This document shows, in pieces, positions 18,311-26,318 of a stretch of 64,000 nt of DNA. The notes under the pieces were generated by a model that was not told the DNA's origin, searched no databases, and saw only the letters and a program-made list of their open reading frames with translations. The translations under genes and the position numbers were made by a program. How positions within the stretch are numbered: position 1 is the stretch's first letter; each line of letters opens with the position of its first letter. Origin of the DNA: Flavobacterium soli DSM 19725 (GTDB taxonomy: Bacteria; Bacteroidota; Bacteroidia; Flavobacteriales; Flavobacteriaceae); assembly GCF_000422705.1 (NCBI RefSeq), contig NZ_AUGO01000007.1, positions 62,001 through 126,000 of the forward strand, read 5' to 3'.

Positions 18311-18475
18311 TCTACAGATGAACCCTTTCCTATCACGGAAGAACATCCTCTACAAGAGTGGAAAAACGAAAGTATCCCGTTTCCTATTCAAGATTTAAGA
18401 ACCTTGAGTCCAAAGGAAATGAAGCTGGCACAGGAAGTTTTAAGGAAAATTATAAATGGCGAAGATATTGATTGA
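18287..18475 (+). pseudogene. C-terminal coding fragment of an unidentified protein, plus strand
   Basis: The plus-strand frame from about 18302 reads FCSTDEPFPITEEHPLQEW, continues with PFPIQDLRTLSPKEMKLAQE and ends IINGEDID. Its acidic, amphipathic end looks like genuine protein, but there is no ATG and the only possible start is a TTG at 18287. It overlaps a minus-strand fragment at its 5' end, so both seem to be tails left by deletion. A short real gene starting at TTG cannot be excluded. Confidence 0.35.
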
Positions 18476-18500
18476 AAATTTTTGATAATCTGGCTTGAAC

Positions 18501-18536
18501 AAAAAATGCGTCCCAAAAAAGGACGCATTCTTTTAA
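18501..18536. terminator. bidirectional terminator hairpin
   Basis: AATGCGTCC (18505-18513) and GGACGCATT (18521-18529) pair. There are six A residues before the stem and TCTTTT after it, so it could serve the plus-strand fragment and the minus-strand gene at 18542-19822. Confidence 0.75.
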
Positions 18537-18541
18537 AGTCA

Positions 18542-19822
18542 CTATTTAAAGAGTTCCGTAATTTTTTCAATACTTATATTGAGCCCTATATATAAAGAGT
18601 AATAAGGATTATAATAAGGGAGCATACCTCTTATATCTGCTCCTAAAATAAGTTCCGAACCATCCGCCAGAAATTGCCTGTAATAGGATCTTATCAGATA
18701 AAATCCATTCCAATTTCTATCTTCTTCCAATCTATAATATATCCTTTCTTGATCATTAACAGAAGCTACTTGAGGATAATTAGTAGTGACTCCAAAAGTA
18801 GGCTGAAAGAAAAGTGAGGACTTTTTGGCAAAAAGCAAATCAAATGTAACTCCTCCCCCAAAATATCCACTTAAAATATTTTGGTTATCTACATCCTCTT
18901 TAACTAAAAAAGGTGATGCCCTTTCTGGGATTTCATCAGAGGTATTAATAGTTATTGTTTCTGTTTGAATGGTTGCGATTGATGTTGCTATAGAAAGTTT
19001 TGAAATAAGAAGTTCCGCATGTGCATGTAAAAAAATGCGTGTCTTATTTTCACACATCAACCGAAATAATAATTGGCTATAGATACTATAGGAGGTGTTG
19101 CTAATTTTGGTTTTATACTGATTATATTGTTTGGAATAACTAGAGCCAACCTGCAGAATATCTAAGGGATTAATAAGAACATTTTCATTACGGTATCGTG
19201 TTATACTATCATTATTGGAATAATTTATTTTTAATATTCCAGTATTGAAACCAAATTTATATTTTTTTGTTGGTGGTGAATAAAAATTTATATGGCCTAC
19301 ATACCCTAATTTATTGCTTGAAAAATCAAAATCAGCGGCATTCAAATACATAAATTTATCTTCTTCAATATTACTATCTTTCTTTTCTTCTTTCTTTTCC
19401 TCTTTTGTTTCACAACAATTTTTAGATGCTTCAGTAAAACTGATATCATCGGGAAAATACTTGTCCAAGTTTTCCTTTTTTTTACCTGCCTTTAGATACT
19501 CCCTTTTCAATTTAATGGCAATATCATATATAGAATCTCTTTTATACTTATAAGAAATTGCAGATTTTGTCATTAGTGTATTGAGATCGGCATCAGTATA
19601 TTTTTCTAAGGATTGATACTCTTCTTTAAAAATAGAATTATAGAGTTTGAATTTTTCTAATAGGTTTGATAACTTTATAGAATCATTTTCCTGCTTGTCC
19701 TTTTCAGTAGCCTGAATAGTAATGACATGCTCTTTACCATCATTTGTTTTAATGGTTATTTCCTGTCCGTGTGATGCAATACCTATTAATAGTAATGCAA
19801 CAAAAAGTGATTTTGCTTTCAT
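18542..19822 (-). CDS. hypothetical exported protein, probable beta-barrel C-terminal half
   Basis: The 426-residue protein has a clear signal peptide (MKAKSLFVALLLIGIASHGQ). A mostly helical, lysine-rich region runs from about 35 to 150, including a charged EEKKEEKK stretch beside a CC pair. The second half (about 160-426) is rich in alternating aromatic and polar strands and ends NPYYSLYIGLNISIEKITELFK, which suggests an outer-membrane beta-barrel or a related porin-like fold. I do not recognise a named family. It is monocistronic, next to the decayed region. Confidence 0.7.
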   Translation of the reverse strand: MKAKSLFVALLLIGIASHGQEITIKTNDGKEHVITIQATEKDKQENDSIKLSNLLEKFKLYNSIFKEEYQSLEKYTDADLNTLMTKSAISYKYKRDSIYDIAIKLKREYLKAGKKKENLDKYFPDDISFTEASKNCCETKEEKKEEKKDSNIEEDKFMYLNAADFDFSSNKLGYVGHINFYSPPTKKYKFGFNTGILKINYSNNDSITRYRNENVLINPLDILQVGSSYSKQYNQYKTKISNTSYSIYSQLLFRLMCENKTRIFLHAHAELLISKLSIATSIATIQTETITINTSDEIPERASPFLVKEDVDNQNILSGYFGGGVTFDLLFAKKSSLFFQPTFGVTTNYPQVASVNDQERIYYRLEEDRNWNGFYLIRSYYRQFLADGSELILGADIRGMLPYYNPYYSLYIGLNISIEKITELFK

Positions 19823-19875
19823 AATTTCTGTTCTTTAAGTTATTGGTAAATCAAAGTAAACCAATATCTTACAAC

Positions 19876-19905
19876 AGAAAAATCCCTATAAGTAGGGATT
19901 TTAAA
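19876..19905 (-). terminator. terminator after holA
   Basis: AAAATCCCTA and TAGGGATTTT pair around a 4-nt loop, with T residues following on the minus strand. It lies 26 bp below the holA stop codon. Confidence 0.8.
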
Positions 19906-19930
19906 ATACAATAATCAGTATCGTAAATTT

Positions 19931-20932
19931 CTAATTAAAAATCTTCACCAGCATCTCCTTCAACAAATCACTCTCCTTCAATGAAGCTCCAACACCCTTG
20001 CTTTTCACATCGGTATCACGCAAGGTGGCGACAATCTGGCTCACTTTTTTCATCGGATAATTTTTGAGGGCCACATCATAATCCTTTACAAAATAAGGGT
20101 TTATTTTCAAGACCGAGGCTACATTTTTAGGTGTCTTGTCTTTCAAACCGTGGTATTGCAACAGCTGGAGAAAAAAGCCAAAAACTAAGGTTGTGGTCAT
20201 CACCATCGGGTGGTCTTTGGGGTTTTCGGCAAAATATTGGGCAATCTGATAGGATTTTAATTGGTTTCGTTCGCCAATGGCTTTCCTAAATTCAAACACA
20301 TTGAAATCCTTGCTAAAACCAATGTTTTCCTCTATAACTTCTGGGGTTACGGTACTGCCTTGCGGCAAAATGATCGCAAGCTTGTCCAATTCATTCGCAA
20401 TCTTGCTCAGATCGGTACCCAAGAAATCAACCAACATGGCAGTAGCCTTTGGCTCAATATTTAGTTTTTTGCCTGCCAAAACACGCTTCAGCCAGTCGCC
20501 TACTTGGTTTTCATAAAGTTTTTTGCTTTCATAAACGAGTCCGTTTTTTTCAAGCAATTTGGTGACTTTCTTCCGTTTGTCGAGGGTTTTATATTTGTAG
20601 CAAAACACCAAGACCGTTGTTGGCATTGGGTTTTCGGCATAGCTTTCGATCTTGTCGATGGTTTTGGTCAGGTCTTGAGCTTCCTTGACAATCACCACTT
20701 GGCGATCTGCCATCATCGGGTAGCGTTTTGCCGTCCCAATGATATCCTCCATCGATACATCACGACCGTAAAGCACCGTTTGGTTAAAGCCCTTCTCCTC
20801 TTCCGAAAGGATGTTCTGCTCAATATAATCTGATAATTTATCGATATAGTAAGACTCCTCACCCATCAAGAAATAAATAGGCTTGATGTTTCCAGCCTTG
20901 ATATCGTTTACAATTTTTATAACCTCATCCAT
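19931..20932 (-). CDS. holA: DNA polymerase III subunit delta
   Basis: The 333-residue protein has the length and layout of the clamp-loader delta subunit. The N-terminal domain begins IKPIYFLMGEESYYIDKL (about 16-33). FVKDYDVALKNYPMKKVSQI and VKSKGVGASLKESDLLKEML close the helical collar domain. Delta opens the beta sliding clamp during replication and has no ATPase of its own. The gene is divergent from the HsdR_N gene, a neighbour pair that I recall in other flavobacteria. AT-rich tandem repeats occupy the shared upstream region. Confidence 0.92.
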   Translation of the reverse strand: MDEVIKIVNDIKAGNIKPIYFLMGEESYYIDKLSDYIEQNILSEEEKGFNQTVLYGRDVSMEDIIGTAKRYPMMADRQVVIVKEAQDLTKTIDKIESYAENPMPTTVLVFCYKYKTLDKRKKVTKLLEKNGLVYESKKLYENQVGDWLKRVLAGKKLNIEPKATAMLVDFLGTDLSKIANELDKLAIILPQGSTVTPEVIEENIGFSKDFNVFEFRKAIGERNQLKSYQIAQYFAENPKDHPMVMTTTLVFGFFLQLLQYHGLKDKTPKNVASVLKINPYFVKDYDVALKNYPMKKVSQIVATLRDTDVKSKGVGASLKESDLLKEMLVKIFN

Positions 20933-20939
20933 TTTTTAG

Positions 20940-20967
20940 TGGTCAGTGTTCAGTGTTCGGTGTTCGG
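20940..20967. repeat. short imperfect GTGTTCAGTGTTCGG repeats
   Basis: Units of CAGTGTT and CGGTGTT follow one another immediately upstream of holA. The same words recur just after the adjacent HsdR_N gene (21503-21570), so the pair brackets that gene. Confidence 0.6.
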
Positions 20968-20980
20968 TTTAGAAAGTTAC

Positions 20981-21044
20981 CTCATTTCCAAATTATCTCA
21001 TTTCCAAATTATCTCATTTCCAAATTATCTCATTTTCAAATTAA
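20981..21044. repeat. tandem 16-bp repeat, four units
   Basis: CTCATTTCCAAATTAT occurs three times without change (20981, 20997 and 21013). A fourth unit at 21029 has one internal substitution and a changed last base. The array ends 17 bp before the start codon at 21062 and so lies in the 5' leader or promoter region of that gene. Confidence 0.9.
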
Positions 21045-21061
21045 GCAATTATCTTTGCCTC

Positions 21062-21502
21062 ATGCAACAGCTCAATTTTCCTGCCTATAACTTTCGTTTC
21101 AAAAATAGCGAAAATAAAACAGCTATCTTCGATGAAATTCGGAAAAAATTCATCATTCTCACACCCGAGGAATGGGTGCGACAACACGTGGTGCAGTATC
21201 TCATGAAGGAAAAAAACTATCCCAAATCGTTGATTAATGTTGAGAAATTGCTAAAAGTCAACGGCTTGGTAAAACGCTATGACGTGGTGGTTTTTAATAA
21301 CGACGGTTCGATTTTGATCTTGGTGGAATGCAAAGCTCCCGAAATCAAGATTTCCCAAACGACTTTCGACCAAATTGCCCGATACAACATGACAATGAAG
21401 GCCGAATATTTAATGGTAACCAATGGTCATAATCATTACTTTTGCCAAATGGATTTTGAGAACGAACGGTATGATTTTTTGAGGGAATTACCGGGGTATT
21501 AG
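21062..21502 (+). CDS. stand-alone type I restriction enzyme R protein N-terminal (HSDR_N) domain protein
   Basis: Starting at MQQLNFPAYNFRFKNSENK the product has 146 residues. The longer frame back to 20939 only translates the tandem repeats. The domain shows the PD-(D/E)xK nuclease pattern, with EEWVRQHVVQYLMKE, then RYDVVVFNNDGSILILVECKAP (Asp and the E-C-K of the catalytic core) and QIARYNMTMKAEYLMVTNG. There is no helicase domain and no hsdM/hsdS partner nearby, so it is not a restriction system. Such single-domain proteins are widespread in Bacteroidota. The role is unknown; nucleic-acid repair or processing near the replisome gene holA is only a suggestion. Confidence 0.85.
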   Translation: MQQLNFPAYNFRFKNSENKTAIFDEIRKKFIILTPEEWVRQHVVQYLMKEKNYPKSLINVEKLLKVNGLVKRYDVVVFNNDGSILILVECKAPEIKISQTTFDQIARYNMTMKAEYLMVTNGHNHYFCQMDFENERYDFLRELPGY

Positions 21503-21605
21503 TGATCAGTATTCAGTGTTCAGTGTTCGGTGTTCAGTCACAGTATTCAGTCGCAGTCACAGATTGGAATTTGGAATTTGCTTTTTGGAATTTAAAAATT
21601 TATAA
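21503..21605. repeat. low-complexity CAGTATTCAG / CAGTCACAG / TTGGAATTT repeats
   Basis: The gap contains CAGTGTTCAGTGTTCGGTG, then CAGTCACAG words, then three TTGGAATTT-type units. It mirrors the sequence on the other side of the HsdR_N gene. Nothing else is visible here apart from the start of the glycosyltransferase gene. Confidence 0.65.
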
Positions 21606-22598
21606 ATGAATATAGCAGTTGTCATATTAAATTGGAATGGAGTGCAACTCTTGGAGCAGTTTCTGCCTTCGGTTCTGGCCTACTCTCCCGAGGCGACTGT
21701 TTATGTAGCCGATAATGCTTCAACGGATGATTCGGTTGCTTTTGTGAGGTCTAATTTTCCTTCAGTAAAAATCATTCACAACGACAAAAATTATGGGTTT
21801 GCAAAAGGCTATAACCAAGCATTGAACAACCTTGAGGCAGATGTATATGCTTTGGTAAATTCAGATATTGAGGTTACTCCAAACTGGCTTTCGCCGATAA
21901 TTGAAACGTTTCTACAAGAACCTAAAACAGCAGTTATTCAACCCAAAATATTGGATTTTAAAAACAAGGAATACTTTGAATATGCTGGTGCCGCGGGCGG
22001 TTTCTTGGACAAATTTGGTTACCCCTTTTGCCGCGGAAGAATTTTTGATACCCTAGAAAAAGACATGGGCCAATATGATAACGATCTCCCTATCTTTTGG
22101 GCTTCGGGAGCTTGCTTTTTTATAAGGAGCGAAGTATTTCACGAATTAGGTGGGTTTGATGCTGATTTTTTTGCCCATCAGGAAGAAATCGATTTGTGTT
22201 GGCGAATCTTCAACAAAGGTTATACGATTAAATATTGTCATTCATCAAAAGTCTTTCACGTTGGAGGAGCGACTTTACAGGAAGGAAGCCCGATGAAAAC
22301 GTTTCTGAACTTTAGAAATTCATTATGGATGCTGACTAAGAATCTTCCGCTGTCTAGTTTCTTTCCAATCCTTTTCATCCGAATGATTTTAGATGGAGTT
22401 GCCGCATTTCGTTTTCTGTTGCAAGGAAAAGGCAAACACTTTTTGATGATACTGAAAGCTCACTTTTATTTTTATTGGTTTCTTCCACGAAATCTGAGAA
22501 AAAGAGAAGGAAAACAAAACAAACAATACTTTAAAATAAAGAGTATCGTTTATAGTTACTATATTCGTAGTGGCAAGGTTTTTGACCGGCTATTTTAA
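21606..22598 (+). CDS. glycosyltransferase family 2 protein
   Basis: The 330-residue enzyme begins with a GT-A fold, VAVVILNWNGVQLLEQFLPS-like at its N terminus (observed IAVVILNWNGVQLLEQF). A DNASTDDS motif follows, then the DxD-like metal site in VNSDIEVTPNWL. WASGACFFIRSEVFHELGGFD and FAHQEEIDLCWRI form the acceptor/catalytic region. It resembles rhamnosyltransferase-like GT2 enzymes. The last 90 residues contain hydrophobic and strongly basic segments that may touch the inner membrane. No polysaccharide cluster surrounds it, so the acceptor is unknown. Confidence 0.9.
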   Translation: MNIAVVILNWNGVQLLEQFLPSVLAYSPEATVYVADNASTDDSVAFVRSNFPSVKIIHNDKNYGFAKGYNQALNNLEADVYALVNSDIEVTPNWLSPIIETFLQEPKTAVIQPKILDFKNKEYFEYAGAAGGFLDKFGYPFCRGRIFDTLEKDMGQYDNDLPIFWASGACFFIRSEVFHELGGFDADFFAHQEEIDLCWRIFNKGYTIKYCHSSKVFHVGGATLQEGSPMKTFLNFRNSLWMLTKNLPLSSFFPILFIRMILDGVAAFRFLLQGKGKHFLMILKAHFYFYWFLPRNLRKREGKQNKQYFKIKSIVYSYYIRSGKVFDRLF

Positions 22599-22673
22599 CA
22601 TTAGTTTAGGTATCATTATGAATCTTTAAACTTATTAAACCCTAATTTTGTAAATAAATCTAAAACAACCGTT

Positions 22674-23507
22674 ATGAAAAGAGTAATTCTGGCATTATCA
22701 TTACTTGCCCTTTTGACCACCTCTTGTGGAACCAAAAAGAAAATCGCTGAACTGGAAAATAAAAACAAGGAAATTCAAAATTTATTGAATTCAGCCACCA
22801 TCAAGTTGAACACTTGTTTGACTGAAAAAGAAGCAATGGCTAATCAAGTCGATTTTTTGAAGAAAAACAATTCTGATTTGATTAACAATATGGGTAACAT
22901 GACAACTTTGTCTGCAAAAGGTGCCGAAAACATTGAAAAAGCATTAGAGTCAATCAAAGAAAAAGATTTAAAAATCACCAGAATGCAAGATGCTTTGACT
23001 AAAAAGGATAGTGTGACGCTAGCTTTGGTTACAAGCTTGAAACGTTCAGTTGGTATTTCTGATCCAGATATCGAAATCAATGTTGAAAAAGGGGTGGTTT
23101 TCATCTCAATCGCTGATAAACTATTGTTTAAAAGTGGTAGCTACGTTGTGAGCGACAGAGCAAAAGAAATCTTAGGAAAAGTTGCAAAAGTAGTAAACGA
23201 CAAACCAGACTTTGAATGTATGGTTGAAGGTCATACGGACAATGTCCCTTTCATCAGCAACGGAACTTTATTAGACAACTGGGATTTGAGTGTGAAACGT
23301 TCTACCTCTATCGTGAGAATCTTGACAAAAGATTTTGGCGTTAACCCAAAACAATTGATAGCAGCCGGACGTGGAGAATTTGTTCCTTTAGTAGAAAACA
23401 ACTCTGCTGAAAACAGAACTACAAACAGGAGAACTCGTATCGTAGTGATGCCAAAAATCGACCAGTTTTATGATATGATTGAAAAAGAAATGAAGAACAA
23501 GAAATAA
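22674..23507 (+). CDS. OmpA family lipoprotein
   Basis: The 277-residue product carries a lipoprotein signal peptide ending LTTSCGTKKK (Cys18). A long coiled coil follows over about residues 22-115. The C-terminal OmpA/MotB peptidoglycan-binding domain has LLFKSGSYVVSDRAKEIL, VEGHTDNVPF, and AAGRGEFVPLVEN with NRRTRIVVMPK. It should sit in the outer membrane and contact the cell wall. TAATTTTG at 22643-22650 fits a -7 promoter box. It is monocistronic and ends at a strong terminator. Confidence 0.92.
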   Translation: MKRVILALSLLALLTTSCGTKKKIAELENKNKEIQNLLNSATIKLNTCLTEKEAMANQVDFLKKNNSDLINNMGNMTTLSAKGAENIEKALESIKEKDLKITRMQDALTKKDSVTLALVTSLKRSVGISDPDIEINVEKGVVFISIADKLLFKSGSYVVSDRAKEILGKVAKVVNDKPDFECMVEGHTDNVPFISNGTLLDNWDLSVKRSTSIVRILTKDFGVNPKQLIAAGRGEFVPLVENNSAENRTTNRRTRIVVMPKIDQFYDMIEKEMKNKK

Positions 23508-23528
23508 ATTCTAGTTTTCATATAATTC

Positions 23529-23560
23529 AAAGGCCTGAAATGATTTCAGGTCTTTTTTTT
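23529..23560 (+). terminator. terminator after the OmpA lipoprotein gene
   Basis: AGGCCTGAAAT and ATTTCAGGTCT pair (one G-T), followed by a long T-run. Confidence 0.85.
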
Positions 23561-23596
23561 GTTCTCTTACCAAAGAAAGGAAAGCCAATAGAAAAC

Positions 23597-23628
23597 AAAA
23601 AACTCTTTAGTTTCCTAAAGAGTTTTTG
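23597..23628 (-). terminator. terminator after tRNA-Tyr
   Basis: AACTCTTTAG (23601-23610) and CTAAAGAGTT (23615-23624) form a perfect 10-bp stem. A T-rich tract follows on the minus strand, directly downstream of the tRNA 3' end. Confidence 0.8.
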
Positions 23629-23629
23629 T

Positions 23630-23713
23630 TGGTGGGGAGAGCAGGATTCGAACCTGCGAAGTTTTCACAGCAGATTTACAGTCTGCCCTCGTTGGCCGCT
23701 TGAGTATCTCCCC
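23630..23713 (-). tRNA. tRNA-Tyr (anticodon GTA)
   Basis: The minus strand folds as a class II tRNA. The acceptor stem is GGGGAGA with TCTCCCC and the encoded 3' end is ACCA. The D-arm is followed by an anticodon arm with CAGACTGTAAATCTG, so the anticodon is GTA. A long variable arm (CTGTGAAAACTTCGCAG) and a GGTTCGAATCC T-arm complete it. The long variable arm with a GTA anticodon is diagnostic for bacterial tRNA-Tyr. CCA is encoded in the DNA. It stands alone with its own terminator. Confidence 0.96.
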
Positions 23714-23837
23714 ATCCTTAAACAAATATGGTATTTGTTCCAAGCGGTTGCAAATATAGGAACTGTTTTGATGTTTGCAAACAAAATTTGAAGATAAATT
23801 TCAATTAATTTTTAAACTATTGGAATTGAATAAAATA

Positions 23838-23864
23838 AAAAATCTCCACGAGGGAGATTTTCTA
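23838..23864 (-). terminator. terminator after the DUF4369-thioredoxin gene
   Basis: AAATCTCC and GGGAGATTT pair around a short loop, with T residues after it on the minus strand. It lies 24 bp below the stop codon at 23888. Confidence 0.8.
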
Positions 23865-23887
23865 TTTTAATGCCAAAAAAGTGATTC

Positions 23888-25009
23888 TTACTTCAATATT
23901 TCGGCAACTTTTGCTCTTAATTCTGCACCTCTCAAGTCTCGAGCGATAATTTTTCCATTGGCATCTACGATAAATGTAGCAGGAATACTTTTAATATTGT
24001 AAAGTTGAGCTATAGGATCGTTCCAAAATTGTAAGTTAGAAACATGGTTCCATGTTAAGTTATCTTTTGCAATAGCTTCTTTCCATTTTGCGGCATCCTT
24101 ATCAAGAGAAACTCCAATGATATTGAGTCCTTTTGCATGAAACTCATTATAAAGAGCTACCACACTTGGATTTTCCTTGCGACAAGGACCACACCAAGAA
24201 GCCCAAAAATCAATGATTGTGATTTTTCCTAAGGATTCTTTTAAAGATACCTGTTTCCCATCAGGATTTGGACCAGAGAAAGCTGGAGCAATACTTCCAA
24301 CTGTTAACGACTTGAAATTATCAATCTTTGTCTTTACAGTCTTTCCAGGTTTTGTAGCTTTCAATGAAGCATCAAGAGTGTTGTAAACGGTTTTGATTTT
24401 TTCGATATCAACTTCAGGCTGGTTGAACATATTATCCAAAAACAAAACTGAAAGAAATGATTTTGGGTTTTTCTCAGGATAATTTGAAGTTATTGTCATC
24501 ATCTCAGACTGCAACTTACCAAATTCTTCCATCAAATTGTTGATTGTAAGAGTGTCATTACTTGTTTGAGCCGCTTGCATTTTTGCCATGTTAGCTGCTT
24601 GAAAATCCTGCATTTTCTTTTGAATCTTCATAGCCGAAGCATTAAAACTTTGCAAGTCTTCATTGTTTTTAGTTCCACCAACTTTGCTTTTCGCAATACT
24701 GTCTTTATAAATCGTAAAGTTAATTTTACCGTTTTCAAGGATAAAGGCTACCTTACCTTGAATATCCTGAACCTGAATAAAATGAATTGAAGGTTCTGGA
24801 GTTTTGCCTTTAAAAGTGAATTTTTCGTTCTCTATTTTAACTGTATCAACTGGAACCATTCCCAGAACTTCATCCTGACGCTCCAAAATGACAGTTTTTC
24901 CGTTTTCTAATCCTTTCACTGTTCCTGTCAAAGTGAATTCATTGTCGATAATCACTGTAAAAGAGACTAAGCCAATTGCTAGTAATAGCATAAAAAATGT
25001 TTTTTTCAT
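23888..25009 (-). CDS. DUF4369 and thioredoxin (TlpA/ResA-like) domain protein
   Basis: The 373-residue protein has a signal peptide, an N-terminal DUF4369 domain (about residues 27-120, LTGTVKGLENGKTVILERQD) and a helical linker. The C-terminal AhpC/TSA-type thioredoxin domain starts at about residue 235 (VGSIAPAFSGPNPDGKQVSL). Its redox site is FWASWCGPCRKE, and the cis-proline lies in IKSIPATFIVDANG. Such proteins act as periplasmic thiol-disulfide reductases, for example in cytochrome c maturation. The specific client is unknown. A close paralogue lies just upstream on the same strand but behind its own terminator. Confidence 0.9.
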   Translation of the reverse strand: MKKTFFMLLLAIGLVSFTVIIDNEFTLTGTVKGLENGKTVILERQDEVLGMVPVDTVKIENEKFTFKGKTPEPSIHFIQVQDIQGKVAFILENGKINFTIYKDSIAKSKVGGTKNNEDLQSFNASAMKIQKKMQDFQAANMAKMQAAQTSNDTLTINNLMEEFGKLQSEMMTITSNYPEKNPKSFLSVLFLDNMFNQPEVDIEKIKTVYNTLDASLKATKPGKTVKTKIDNFKSLTVGSIAPAFSGPNPDGKQVSLKESLGKITIIDFWASWCGPCRKENPSVVALYNEFHAKGLNIIGVSLDKDAAKWKEAIAKDNLTWNHVSNLQFWNDPIAQLYNIKSIPATFIVDANGKIIARDLRGAELRAKVAEILK

Positions 25010-25033
25010 GTGCTTTTATTTTTTTAATTAATA

Positions 25034-25062
25034 CAAAAATAGCCATGTTTCCATGGCTATTC
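25034..25062 (-). terminator. terminator between the two DUF4369-thioredoxin paralogues
   Basis: AATAGCCATG (25038-25047) and CATGGCTATT (25052-25061) form a perfect stem with a 4-nt loop, followed by TTTTG on the minus strand. The two paralogues are therefore separate transcription units. Confidence 0.85.
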
Positions 25063-25064
25063 AA

Positions 25065-26218
25065 TTATTTTAGAAGTGAAGCAACTTTTGCTTTTAGCTC
25101 TTCACCACGAAGGTCTTTTGCAATTATTTTTCCTGATGCATCTAGCAATAAAGTAGCCGGAATCCCTTCAATACCATATTGCTTTGCAATTGGATCTTCC
25201 CAACCTTGAAGGTTTGAAATTTGAACCCAAGTCAGCTTATCTTTTGCTATCGCTTCTTTCCATTTATTGGCATTCGTATCAAGAGAAACTCCAATGATAT
25301 TCAACCCTTTTGAATGCAACTCATTATATAAAGCAACCACATTTGGATTTTCTTTTCTACATGGTCCACACCATGAAGCCCAGAAATCGATAATAGTGAT
25401 TTTTCCTAAAGATTGCTTTAAAGATATTTTCTTACCGTTAGTATCTGGAGCTGCAAAATCAGGAGCTATACTTCCTATTGCTGTGGAAGTGGCATCGCTA
25501 CTGGACTTTTTTTTTCAGCTTCAGCCATTTCAGTAAGTCCTTTTTTGATTTTTTTTCCTTCTTTAGTATTTTTCAATTCAGGATCAAGATTTTCGAAATA
25601 CTTGGTAAGTTTTGCAACATCACGATCTGGTTGATTCATCAACTGACCAATAAACATCAATGCCAAATAAGACTTAGGATTGTTTTCAACATGGTCAATA
25701 GTTAATTTTAAAAACTGCTCCTGAAAAGATTGGTTTTCTTTTATTAGAGCATTTCTTGTCACTGTATCTTGAGCAGCTTGAGCAGCATCCCATTTTTGCA
25801 TATTAGATTCTCTAAAAGCCATCATCTTCTTCTGAATTTTTTCATATTCTTTAGAATAAGTGGTCAATTTGTCATTGCTATGTGTACCGCTAACAACGCT
25901 CTTGTTGATACTATCTTTATTTACTTTCAAATTGATTGCACCATTCTCAAGAACAAAAATAACTTTGCCCATTGTTGAATCGATTTGAATAAAGTGCAAA
26001 CTTGGCTCAGTAACATCACCTTCAAATTTAAATTTTCCGTTTTCAACTTTAACAGTATCTAGTTGTACCCATCCTGTTGAATCTTGTTTTTGAAGATATA
26101 CAGCTACACCATCTTTAACTCCATCAGCACTACCTTCAATTGTAAATTCATTTTTTCCAACCTTGTTACAAGAAACCAAAGTAGCAACAGCAAGTAATGA
26201 CAAAAATATTTGTTTCAT
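25065..26218 (-). pseudogene. DUF4369-thioredoxin lipoprotein, interrupted by a frameshift in an A9 tract
   Basis: The first part (26218 down to 25475) gives a lipoprotein signal (LLAVATLVSC), a DUF4369 domain and the linker. It then ends early as KKSPVAMPLPQQ. The thioredoxin half continues in another frame, from about 25514 to 25065, as ATSTAIGSIAPDFAAPDTNG, FWASWCGPCRKE and IEGIPATLLLDASG. The break is at a run of nine A residues on the coding strand (25507-25515). Ten A residues would join both halves into one protein of about 384 residues, parallel to the neighbouring intact paralogue. It may be a true pseudogene, a slippage-controlled gene, or a sequencing error. Confidence 0.85.
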
Positions 26219-26318
26219 CTTTTAAAATTATTTTTTTATGATTTTAGATTGCAAAAGTATTTAATTTTATAAGCTTAGCCTATAAAACCGATTAAATTTT
26301 ATGTATAATTTAATCTTT

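Larger units (their letters stand above)
17933..18541. other. decayed intergenic stretch with gene fragments and hairpins
   Basis: There is no complete gene between the operon terminator and the next gene. Hairpins are visible at 18060-18090 (GAGCA..CCTATT/AATAGG..TGCTC), 18189-18210 (AACCGCAAC/GTTGCGGTT) and 18505-18529 (AATGCGTCC/GGACGCATT). Two open fragments face each other at 18222-18310 and 18287-18475. Everything points to repeated deletion of former accessory genes. Confidence 0.6.

Noticed and set aside
18150..18398. 82-codon plus-strand frame
   Set aside because: It runs through a hairpin and antisense to the minus-strand fragment, without protein-like pattern.
20981..21044. CRISPR array
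   Set aside because: The 16-bp units are directly adjacent without spacers, and no cas genes are in the window.
20939..21061. N-terminal extension of the HsdR_N protein
   Set aside because: The extension only translates the tandem 16-bp repeats; the natural start is the ATG at 21062.
21062..21502. Restriction-modification or other defence island
   Set aside because: Only the nuclease-like domain is present; there is no methyltransferase, specificity subunit or helicase, and the neighbours are housekeeping genes.
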